A stretch of 29,707 nucleotides of DNA from positions 1 to 29,707 of the forward strand of contig URPE01000015.1 of assembly GCA_900549625.1 (NCBI GenBank), read 5' to 3'. Made by a program: the position numbers and the translations under genes. Below, in pieces: positions 24,724 through 29,707 of this stretch. This DNA comes from an uncultured Mycoplasmatota bacterium (GTDB lineage Bacteria > Bacillota_I > Bacilli_A > RF39 > UBA660). A model generated the notes under the pieces. The model worked only from the letters and a program-made list of their open reading frames with translations. It had not been told where the DNA came from and did not search any database. Within the stretch, counting starts at the first letter, position 1. Every line of letters begins with the position of its first letter.

Positions 24724-24751
24724 GACTTCACCTCTTTTGTTAATATTTTAC

Positions 24752-24779
24752 AATAAAAAAATCCCTTAATAAAGGGATT
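24752..24779 (-). terminator. Rho-independent terminator downstream of the small-gene islet
   Basis: On the minus strand AATCCCTT pairs with AAGGGATT around a 4-base loop (24760-24779), followed by a T run. It closes the transcript arriving from the accessory islet and insulates the radical SAM operon. Confidence 0.75.
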
Positions 24780-24791
24780 AATATGCAAAAA

Positions 24792-24834
24792 TGATGACAT
24801 GCTTGTCTCTTTAAATGAACTTTGAGTGTCATCA
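24792..24834. repeat. Perfect 8-bp inverted repeat, 27-base spacer
   Basis: TGATGACA (24792-24799) and TGTCATCA (24827-24834) are exact reverse complements in the stretch between the islet and its terminator. Role unknown; the spacing is long for a protein-binding site. Confidence 0.35.
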
Positions 24835-24860
24835 ACACTAATCTTTATTTCTCATTTATC

Positions 24861-25200
24861 TTACGTATTACAAACAATTAAAACATAAACATCATATAAA
24901 ACGCTTTGTATAAGTGTTTTTATTAGTGCTTTCTCATAAGTTATATCACATTTCTTATCTTTTTTCAACTGCATTAAAAAGAATATTGTATTTTTTACTA
25001 TACTTTTCGCCATTTCTTTTGATGTATCTTCGACAAACTCTATATTTATATAAATGATTTTATCAATAACTTTAACTTCTGCACTATTAACGTATGAATT
25101 TGATTATATCTTCTTTTTTAACCTCTCTAATAATCAATATAATGCCTATAACGGCAAGTGTAAGATATACAATGCCAATAGTCAATAAATACTTTAACAT
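24861..25200 (-). pseudogene. Small membrane-protein gene split by a frameshift
   Basis: The ATG at 25198-25200 opens a 37-residue frame (stop 25087-25089): MLKYLLTIGIVYLTLAVIG, a single hydrophobic helix, then a charged tail. A second frame, open from 25103 to a stop at 24861-24863, continues with coding-like sequence: VKVIDKIIYINIEFVEDTSK, KSIVKNTIFFLMQLKKDKKC, IKTLIQSVLYDVYVLIVCNT. It has no good start upstream; its first ATG is at 25011-25013. Joined by a +1 shift near 25087-25103 they give about 110 residues with one N-terminal membrane anchor. I read it as a frameshifted gene; two genes or programmed shifting are alternatives. It begins 14 bases after the neighbouring gene's stop. Confidence 0.5.
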
Positions 25201-25214
25201 ACTTCAAACACTTC

Positions 25215-25529
25215 TTACTTCTTATATACCTTTGCCCTTATGTCGTGTAATATCTGTATAACCTCGGAAAGTGCTATGCAAGAAAGACAAGCACCACAGC
25301 CTAGTAGCCAAAAATTATCTCCACCAACATCATTTTGACTATTTGCCATACTTACTATTATAGATATACCTAGAACGATAAAGCCTATTATTCTTATAAT
25401 ATAAGCAACTATATTATTTGTTTGTGTAATTCTTTCATCACGTTTTCGTTGTTGTTCTTTCTCGTAACGTTGCCTTTCCATTTCATATTCTTGGTGAAAT
25501 TTTTCCATTCCGTCATTTTCATTTTTCAT
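25215..25529 (-). CDS. Small two-helix membrane protein, unknown function
   Basis: This 104-residue protein begins with a very charged, probably coiled-coil segment (EYEMERQRYEKEQQRKRDER, about residues 14-33). Two membrane helices follow (about 41-61 and 71-92), then a short basic tail. It has an excellent AAGGAG site 8 bases before the ATG, and that site overlaps the stop of the upstream small frame. I do not recognise a family. It lies in a run of small membrane-protein genes divergent from an XRE regulator, a layout seen in phage-derived or toxin-like islets; that is context only. Confidence 0.75.
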   Translation of the reverse strand: MKNENDGMEKFHQEYEMERQRYEKEQQRKRDERITQTNNIVAYIIRIIGFIVLGISIIVSMANSQNDVGGDNFWLLGCGACLSCIALSEVIQILHDIRAKVYKK

Positions 25530-25542
25530 TTTCTCATACTCC

Positions 25543-25677
25543 TTACTTCTTTCTTAAACTCTCAAAAGTCTTGTATTTTTCTATCTCATTAAGCCCACCT
25601 TTATTGTTAATCCCACCAAACAACTTAGATATAACTCATATAGAGATAATAACTAAACCTATAAACTCCAAACACAT
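25543..25677 (-). pseudogene. Tiny membrane-protein gene with an in-frame TGA
   Basis: From the ATG at 25675-25677 (or TTG at 25669-25671, better spaced after AAGGAG) the frame runs EFIGLVIISI, then a TGA at 25636-25638. It then continues as VISKLFGGINNKGGLNEIEK and YKTFESLRKK to a TAA at 25543-25545. Reading TGA as Trp gives a clean single-helix protein of 44 residues whose stop overlaps the next gene's ribosome site. Because this genome uses TGA as a stop elsewhere, I treat it as a nonsense-mutated gene or one acquired from a TGA=Trp organism or phage. Confidence 0.45.
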
Positions 25678-25687
25678 CACTCCTTTA

Positions 25688-25705
25688 ATTATTATTATTA
25701 TTATA
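25688..25705. repeat. ATT trinucleotide tract, with minus-strand TATAAT
   Basis: Five ATT units in tandem sit in the divergent region between the small membrane-protein gene and the XRE gene. The right end forms a TATAAT on the minus strand (25700-25705), so changes in tract length would alter the promoter-to-start distance. Confidence 0.45.
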
Positions 25706-25784
25706 ACAGAAAAGATGCCGAAAGTACATAGATTAAGTACCTACTTTTTAATGTCTTTTTGGGATAATTATACAGGTGGTTTTT

Positions 25785-26033
25785 ATGAATTTCGATAAGG
25801 AAAGCGACGATTATTGTTATACTGTCGCACGTATGAATATCAAGAAGTATCGTAAACAGTTAGGAATAACAAGTCAAGAGTTAGCAGACCGTTCGGGGTT
25901 AACTTATCAATTCTTGAAAAACTTACAATCCGAAAAGGCTGTTGTACGTCCACGACTTGATAGTTTATCACGTATAGCAAAAGCATTAAAAATTAATTTG
26001 AGACAATTATTTGATGATTTGGAAGAAAATTAA
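25785..26033 (+). CDS. XRE-family helix-turn-helix regulator
   Basis: This 82-residue protein is almost entirely an HTH_3 domain (about residues 18-80): MNIKKYRKQLGITSQELADR, SGLTYQFLKNLQSEKAV, LDSLSRIAKALKINLRQLF. I start it at the ATG at 25785, 5 bases after AGGTGG; an upstream GTG overlaps that site. Such small regulators usually repress a divergent operon, here the small membrane-protein genes. A candidate half-site pair AAAGTA/TACTTT (25721-25726 and 25742-25747) lies in the shared region. It is followed by a clear terminator. Confidence 0.88.
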   Translation: MNFDKESDDYCYTVARMNIKKYRKQLGITSQELADRSGLTYQFLKNLQSEKAVVRPRLDSLSRIAKALKINLRQLFDDLEEN

Positions 26034-26048
26034 ATTCTTCTTTTTTTT
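26022..26048 (+). terminator. Terminator of the XRE gene
   Basis: GAAGAA (26022-26027) pairs with TTCTTC (26035-26040), followed directly by eight Ts. The stem spans the stop codon. Confidence 0.65.
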
Positions 26049-26152
26049 ATATTCTAAAAAGATATTTTATATTTAAGAGTAGAATGCTGTCTTTATATCA
26101 TGGCAAAAAAAAGTCCTTGTAATGTAAAAATACCCCCTAAACATAAAGTAGC

Positions 26153-26184
26153 GCGAAAAAAGCACCTTAATTTATAGGTGCTTT
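26153..26184 (-). terminator. Terminator of tRNA-Glu
   Basis: On the minus strand AAAGCACCT (26184-26176) pairs perfectly with AGGTGCTTT (26167-26159), followed by a T run. It lies about 54 bases past the tRNA 3' end. Confidence 0.7.
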
Positions 26185-26237
26185 AATAACGAAACAACCC
26201 GCAAAACAACGTATTGTGTTCGTATAATACACAAAAA

Positions 26238-26314
26238 TGGTGACCTGTACGAGGTTCGAACTCGTGAATGTAACCTTGAGAGGGTTATGTGTTAAGCCAC
26301 TTCACCAACAGGCC
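26238..26314 (-). tRNA. tRNA-Glu (anticodon CTC), CCA encoded
   Basis: On the minus strand the acceptor GGCCTGT pairs with ACAGGTC (one G-U). D arm is GTG/CAC; anticodon stem TAACC/GGTTA encloses CTCTCAA, giving CTC (reads GAG). T arm is ACGAG-TTCGAAC-CTCGT, variable loop 5 bases, then A and CCA. The scaffold closely resembles Bacillus tRNA-Glu. CTC is unusual in an AT-rich genome, where TTC normally serves both Glu codons, so a TTC gene is expected elsewhere. Confidence 0.92.
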
Positions 26315-26322
26315 ATAAATAA

Positions 26323-26351
26323 ATTCTAGCAAATATTTATATGTTTAGCAA
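26323..26351 (-). promoter_or_regulatory. Promoter of tRNA-Glu
   Basis: On the minus strand TTGCTA (26346-26351), a 17-base spacer and TAGAAT (26323-26328) end 8 bases before the mature 5' end. Confidence 0.65.
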
Positions 26352-26373
26352 GCCCTTTTTCAACATAAACATA

Positions 26374-26394
26374 TTTTGACATCTTTTGTCGAAA
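26374..26394. repeat. Near-perfect inverted repeat between tRNA-Glu and sigma operon
   Basis: TTTTGACA (26374-26381) and TGTCGAAA (26387-26394) match as an inverted repeat at 7 of 8 positions around 5 bases. It lies between the two divergent promoters, just upstream of the sigma-operon -35, and could be an operator. Confidence 0.35.
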
Positions 26395-26397
26395 GTG

Positions 26398-26426
26398 TTT
26401 AAAAAAATCTTATTTTGCTCTATATT
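26398..26426 (+). promoter_or_regulatory. Promoter of the STAS-sigma operon
   Basis: TTTAAA (26398-26403), a 17-base spacer and TATATT (26421-26426) lie about 20 bases before the STAS start. A GTTTAA resembling a SigB -35 is also present at 26397-26402, but no matching GGGTAT -10 follows. Confidence 0.45.
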
Positions 26427-26446
26427 AAAATAGGCAGGTGAATAAT

Positions 26447-26743
26447 ATGCTAATACTCACTTTAAGTATTAAAGCAAATACATTATATGCTACTTTAAAA
26501 GGCAAATTAACCGAAAAAGAAGTACGAGATTTTCATTTTTACTTCAAACCTTATATGCAATCTAAAGAAGTAAAAGAAGTAATTTGTAATTGTAAGGGTT
26601 TAAAAAAAATGGATTATCTAGGTCGTCTTGCCATGTTAAAATTAAAGTTAGATCTTAAAAGTGAGAAGAAAGGATTATCTTTAAGTGAAGTATCTAATGA
26701 ATTAAGAAAAAAATTTATAGGATATCGTATGCGCATACTCTAA
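26447..26743 (+). CDS. STAS-domain protein resembling SpoIIAA anti-anti-sigma factor
   Basis: The 98-residue protein matches the SpoIIAA layout: LTLSIKANTLYATLKGKLTE, then VKEVICNCKGLKKMDYLGRL. SpoIIAA has MDSSGL at the last site, where a Ser is phosphorylated by the anti-sigma kinase SpoIIAB. Here the two Ser are Tyr-Leu, so normal phospho-control is lost. I start it at ATG 26447, 6 bases after AGGTG; an upstream GTG lies within that site. It is followed 12 bases later by a SigF-like sigma factor, so the spoIIAB gene is missing from the usual spoIIAA-spoIIAB-sigF order. Confidence 0.7.
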   Translation: MLILTLSIKANTLYATLKGKLTEKEVRDFHFYFKPYMQSKEVKEVICNCKGLKKMDYLGRLAMLKLKLDLKSEKKGLSLSEVSNELRKKFIGYRMRIL

Positions 26744-26755
26744 CAAGGAGGAAAT

Positions 26756-27406
26756 TTGACAACTGATCATTTTATAAATGAGTACTTACCTTTAATTAAA
26801 CATATTGCTAAAGGTTTTTATCAGGTTCCATATGAAGATTTATTGCAAGCTGGCGCCGTTGGATTACTTAAGGCTTACAAAAACTATCGTCATAACAAAA
26901 CAACCAAGTTCTCTAGTTATGCTTACGAATATATCTTTGGTGAAATGTATGATTTAGTAAACAAAAATAGAGAAATAAAAGTTAGTAAAGAAATCCTTAA
27001 ATTAGCCAAAAAAATTGCACTTGTCCAAAATAATTTGAGTCTAAAACTTAATAGAACACCTACGTACGAGGAAATTGCTAAGTTCTTAGACATTGATCCA
27101 TATTTGGTATGGGACACTATTTGTATGACTAAATCTTTTATTTATCTTGATAATAATAATGAAGAATCAAGAGATTTATATGAAACTATTCCAAGTTCAG
27201 AAATTATTTCATTAGATGATAAAATCATGCTTTTAGAAGGAATCAATACCCTACCAGAAGAAGATAAACAAATTATTAAATATCGTTATTTTGATGATTA
27301 TACTCAAACGGAAGTGGCCAAACGTATGGGTCTAACACAAGTAATGGTATCTAGAAGAGAAACAAAATCTTTAGCAAAAATTAAAAAGTATTATGAAGTT
27401 GCATAG
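26756..27406 (+). CDS. Sigma-70 family factor of the SigB/SigF/SigG group
   Basis: The 216-residue sigma factor has region 2 (about 10-75: YEDLLQAGAVGLLKAYKNY, TKFSSYAYEYIFGEM), region 3 (about 80-130: IKVSKEILKLAKKIALVQN, RTPTYEEIAKFL) and region 4 (about 165-212: LPEEDKQIIKYRYFDDYTQ, TEVAKRMGLTQVMVSRRETK). This is the sporulation/general-stress type, closest in form to SigF/SigG. The start is a TTG 4 bases after AAGGAGG, a slightly tight spacing but the only well-placed codon. It follows the STAS gene without an anti-sigma gene. A perfect terminator follows. Confidence 0.88.
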   Translation: MTTDHFINEYLPLIKHIAKGFYQVPYEDLLQAGAVGLLKAYKNYRHNKTTKFSSYAYEYIFGEMYDLVNKNREIKVSKEILKLAKKIALVQNNLSLKLNRTPTYEEIAKFLDIDPYLVWDTICMTKSFIYLDNNNEESRDLYETIPSSEIISLDDKIMLLEGINTLPEEDKQIIKYRYFDDYTQTEVAKRMGLTQVMVSRRETKSLAKIKKYYEVA

Positions 27407-27438
27407 AAAAAGAAAGTTTATCACTTTCTTTTTCTTTA
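27406..27438 (+). terminator. Terminator of the STAS-sigma operon
   Basis: GAAAAAGAAAG (27406-27416) pairs perfectly with CTTTCTTTTTC (27424-27434) around 7 bases, then TTTA. It directly follows the sigma-factor stop. Confidence 0.7.
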
Positions 27439-27461
27439 TATATTTGCTAAAATAATATCAT

Positions 27462-27536
27462 GTCCCATTAGTAAAATGGATATTACAAGACCCTCCTAAG
27501 GTTTAGTTGTAGGTTCGATTCCTACATGGGACACCA
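27462..27536 (+). tRNA. tRNA-Arg (anticodon CCT), CCA encoded
   Basis: Acceptor GTCCCAT pairs with ATGGGAC. D arm GTAA/TTAC; anticodon stem AGACC/GGTTT (one G-U) encloses CTCCTAA, giving CCT (reads AGG). T arm is GTAGG-TTCGATT-CCTAC, then discriminator A and CCA. A TAAAAT 8 bases upstream may be its -10. tRNA-Arg genes are frequent integration sites, but no flanking integrase or repeat of the 3' end is seen. Confidence 0.92.
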
Positions 27537-27579
27537 TATTAATTAATACTTGAACTTTTAAATTCAAGAAAAATAACTT

Positions 27580-27604
27580 ACTAACTAGAAATAGTTAGTT
27601 TTTT
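27580..27604 (+). terminator. Terminator after tRNA-Arg
   Basis: ACTAACTA (27580-27587) pairs with TAGTTAGT (27592-27599) around GAAA, followed by Ts. It abuts the end of the convergent amidase gene and may serve both strands. Confidence 0.7.
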
Positions 27605-29315
27605 AATTAAAATAATTTAAAATACTAGAGGCAATATTATTTCCTATTTCATCAATATTATTTACTATCCAACTTGCATCTTCTATATTATCATGATAAG
27701 CAACTTCAATTAAAGATCCACAAGGCAAATAATTATCATTAGCTTCACCTAAAGAACCTCTTGCATATTTAACGCCTCTGTGATATGTATAATTTTTATT
27801 ATCAGGATATATTTTCCATAAATTTTCATAAATATTTGCCGCTATACTAAAAGACTTAGAAGTTTCATTATCAACAAATATTTCTATTCCCCTTGCGGTA
27901 TGAAAAGATGAAGCATTAGAATGAATAGCCAAATGAAAATCTGCTTTAACACTATTACTAACACTAGTCCAAGCATTAATATCACCACTAGGATTATTTC
28001 TATAAACTACTACACCACTTTCTTTTAGCTTTCTTTCAACAACATCAGCAATCTGATTCATCCGATACATTTCTGTTTGATAATTAACATCGGAAACACC
28101 ATAATTACCATCTTGATTACTAGGACTTAAATATATTACAAGATTTTTATCTTTAACTTTAAAATCATATGTATTAATAACAGAATCAAATCGATTATTC
28201 GTATATGCATACGTTTTAATAGTCGTATCACCTGTAATTTTTATTGGCTCTTTATAAATACTACTAGAAGCATTAGGTATACTACCATCAGTTGTATAGT
28301 ATATAGTAGCATTAGCAGTCATACTTTGTAAAGTTACCATAGTCCCTGCTCTAATAAATGTAGGATTATGACTAACATACACAGGATTTGTTGTTTCTTT
28401 TTTACCGATTTTAACATGCACTTTACTTGTTTTAGCAGTAAGTTCATCACCTTCATAACTTGCCTTTAAAACAATATCATACTCACTATTCTCTAAAAAA
28501 TGTTCTGCCGTAATCAAATATTGTTTAGTATCCTTAGGAACAGGAATTTCTTCCATTAAAACATTATCTTTAATTAAACTTATATTAAAATCTGTTGCAT
28601 TTTCACCACCAGAAAAACTAAGTAAAATATCATTCCATCTAGATTCAAAATTATCACTAGGGCTTAAAAGTTTAAGATTACCTATCAAAGGCATATTTAA
28701 ATAAAAATTAAACGTACTTAAAACTCTATTAGACGTATTCTTTAATAAAGCCGTAATTCGTCCTGAATAACCTATAAGTTCACTACTAGGAATTACTACA
28801 TTACTATCATTAACAATAATTTCAGTTATTTTATTTTTTTGATAATATAATTCCATATATAATGTTTCATTATTATTATATCCTAAAACATTTAAAACTA
28901 AATCTCTTCCCTCAGTATTAAAATGATTTTCTGTTTTATCAATTGATGGTTCTAAATTTTGATAATTAAAAGTATTTTGACTATCCTTCTTCTCATTATT
29001 TTTATTAACAGCTTGAACATTTATACTATAATCATTTGCATATTCTGGATAAAATTCATCCAAAGATATTTTCTCACTTTCACTTGTAGTTTGATACACT
29101 ACTTCATCATTATGAGACACTTCAATTTCATACTTCATTGCATGTAAAGAAGGACTTACATTTAAAACCAATGTATCACCATTACTCTCAACATTAATTA
29201 TATTAAATTCAGACAATCTAGGATATAAGTAATTTATATAACCAACTACAAAAAAAGTAAAATTAACTATTATTAATAGTACAATAAATAAAACTTTATG
29301 ATTTATCTTTTTCAT
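27603..29315 (-). CDS. N-acetylmuramoyl-L-alanine amidase (Amidase_3-like) with chitobiase-C-like domain
   Basis: This 570-residue protein has a membrane anchor (about residues 8-28) and beta-sandwich-like repeats (about 35-315). A CHB_HEX_C_1-like module follows (about 318-388: ATIYYTTDGSIPNASSSIYK), then a C-terminal amidase domain (about 392-570). The amidase keeps the Zn ligand Glu (YQTEMYRMNQIADVV), the His in LAIHSNAS and the catalytic Glu in LIEVAYHDN. The usual first ligand motif (GHGG) is replaced by LSPSNQDGNYG, as in a known subgroup of clostridial and phage amidases. It would cleave the stem peptide from MurNAc at the cell surface. The anchor and long spacer suggest a membrane-tethered autolysin. 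Confidence 0.85.
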   Translation of the reverse strand: MKKINHKVLFIVLLIIVNFTFFVVGYINYLYPRLSEFNIINVESNGDTLVLNVSPSLHAMKYEIEVSHNDEVVYQTTSESEKISLDEFYPEYANDYSINVQAVNKNNEKKDSQNTFNYQNLEPSIDKTENHFNTEGRDLVLNVLGYNNNETLYMELYYQKNKITEIIVNDSNVVIPSSELIGYSGRITALLKNTSNRVLSTFNFYLNMPLIGNLKLLSPSDNFESRWNDILLSFSGGENATDFNISLIKDNVLMEEIPVPKDTKQYLITAEHFLENSEYDIVLKASYEGDELTAKTSKVHVKIGKKETTNPVYVSHNPTFIRAGTMVTLQSMTANATIYYTTDGSIPNASSSIYKEPIKITGDTTIKTYAYTNNRFDSVINTYDFKVKDKNLVIYLSPSNQDGNYGVSDVNYQTEMYRMNQIADVVERKLKESGVVVYRNNPSGDINAWTSVSNSVKADFHLAIHSNASSFHTARGIEIFVDNETSKSFSIAANIYENLWKIYPDNKNYTYHRGVKYARGSLGEANDNYLPCGSLIEVAYHDNIEDASWIVNNIDEIGNNIASSILNYFN

Positions 29316-29431
29316 AACAACCTCACTACTTTAAAAAGTTTAGCATATTTTTCTAAAAAAAGATAGTCACACTAAGAATAAATAAAATAATTATTTAAAA
29401 GGCATTTAAGGAAAATCTACATATAATTAAA

Positions 29432-29475
29432 AAGAAGGTAAAAGCTTTCTCAATCAGATTTTTACCTACTTTTTT
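29432..29475. terminator. Bidirectional terminator between Rpn-like gene and amidase
   Basis: AAGAAGGTAAAA (29432-29443) pairs with TTTTACCTACTT (29460-29471) with one mismatch and a 16-base loop. T runs follow on both strands. It ends the minus-strand transcript from the Rpn-like gene. The 29316-29480 gap otherwise shows nothing coding. Confidence 0.65.
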
Positions 29476-29480
29476 ATACT

Positions 29481-29707
29481 TTATTGTAACTTCATTATTT
29501 CATTCAAAGACAAATTTGTTGCTTTAGCGATGGTATCAATATCTATTTGCATGGCAAGCATATTTTTGGCTATTTCGCATGATTTTCTTTGTTCGCCTTT
29601 TTTCTCACTCTCTCTTTTGATAGTGTTTCTAATATATCTTTCATCTTCTTCCGGTGTAAATACTTCCCAAAAGTTAGCATCAGTATTTAACTTAGTAATT
29701 TTTTCCA
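29481..29707 (-). CDS. Rpn/PD-(D/E)XK-family transposase-like nuclease, 3' end only
   Basis: The minus strand is open from the right edge to the TAA at 29481-29483, about 75 residues of the C-terminus. The part FWEVFTPEEDERYIRNTIKR, the Lys/Gly/Glu-rich stretch KRESEKKGEQ and the ending IAKNMLAMQIDIDTIAKATN, LSLNEIMKL match the tail of Rpn (recombination-promoting nuclease/putative transposase) proteins, including the final helix-turn element. The nuclease core lies outside the window, so activity cannot be judged. Such genes are often multicopy and mobile-like. Confidence 0.75.
   Translation of the reverse strand, partial: EKITKLNTDANFWEVFTPEEDERYIRNTIKRESEKKGEQRKSCEIAKNMLAMQIDIDTIAKATNLSLNEIMKLQ

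Noticed and set aside
24723..24860. Precursor peptide for the radical SAM enzyme
   Set aside because: I looked for a short Cys- or Gly-rich frame with a ribosome site upstream of the enzyme and found none; the stretch holds a terminator and an inverted repeat.
26100..26178. Short plus-strand frame (ATG at 26100, 25 codons, Lys-rich)
   Set aside because: No ribosome site, no homology I recognise, and its 3' end runs into the tRNA terminator hairpin.
1..29707. CRISPR array, insertion sequence with terminal repeats, or rRNA genes
   Set aside because: No regularly spaced repeats, transposase with flanking inverted repeats or rRNA-like sequence was seen. The only mobile-type signal is the partial Rpn-like gene at the right edge.
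1..29707. Genome-wide use of TGA as Trp (code 4)
   Set aside because: Long genes use TGG for Trp with no internal TGA, and TGA ends nrdG, trmD, mgtA, rimM and the LiaF-like gene at overlapping junctions.

Overview
The window is AT-rich, tightly packed bacterial DNA. It looks like an anaerobic, low-GC Bacillota from the Bacilli/Mollicutes side of the phylum, possibly an uncultured RF39-like gut lineage; that placement is inference. The support is: class III (anaerobic) ribonucleotide reductase, SepF and DivIVA division proteins, Mollicutes-type MraZ boxes, a SpoIIAA/SigF-like gene pair, and heavy Lys/Asn/Ile use. TGA is a normal stop here, closing nrdG, trmD, mgtA and the LiaF-like gene at overlapping or near-overlapping junctions, and long genes use TGG for Trp, so the standard bacterial code applies.

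Layout: (1) 1-559, truncated exported SipW/TasA-like protein. (2) 701-4596, nrdD-nrdG-dut operon on the minus strand, diverging from a Crp/Fnr-family regulator; a perfect 16-bp palindrome lies between them over the regulator's -35. (3) 4593-10559, a long minus-strand run: sepF, divIVA, a YgjP-like metallopeptidase, a SpoU methyltransferase, rimM, trmD, an unknown gene, a HAD phosphatase, a LiaF-like membrane protein and a DUF4097-like protein. (4) 10634-13363, two exported surface proteins flanking a 530-bp non-genic stretch. That stretch holds an Asn(AAC)-rich cassette resembling the template repeat of a diversity-generating retroelement (DGR), plus several hairpins. (5) 13430-17308, mraZ-rsmH-ftsL-ftsI with promoter and operator. 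(6) 17350-19832, a polytopic GT-C-like membrane protein, efp, rpmG. (7) 19856-20397, a broken paralogue of the surface-protein family. (8) 20461-24723, radical SAM protein, MgtA-type ATPase and RpiB/LacAB-family isomerase. (9) 24861-26048, a small accessory islet of tiny membrane proteins, two of them apparently broken, diverging from an XRE regulator. (10) 26159-27604, tRNA-Glu(CTC), a STAS protein with its sigma factor, tRNA-Arg(CCT). (11) 27603-29707, a cell-wall amidase and the 3' end of an Rpn/PD-(D/E)XK transposase-like gene.

The division and wall genes work together: MraZ controls its own cluster, FtsI and FtsL build the septum, SepF and DivIVA organise it, and the amidase remodels peptidoglycan. 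The most unusual content is the DGR-like cassette among lectin-like surface proteins with no reverse transcriptase in the window. Next are the nrd/regulator palindrome, the reduced SpoIIA-like sigma module lacking the phosphorylatable serine and the anti-sigma gene, and the broken small-membrane-protein islet.
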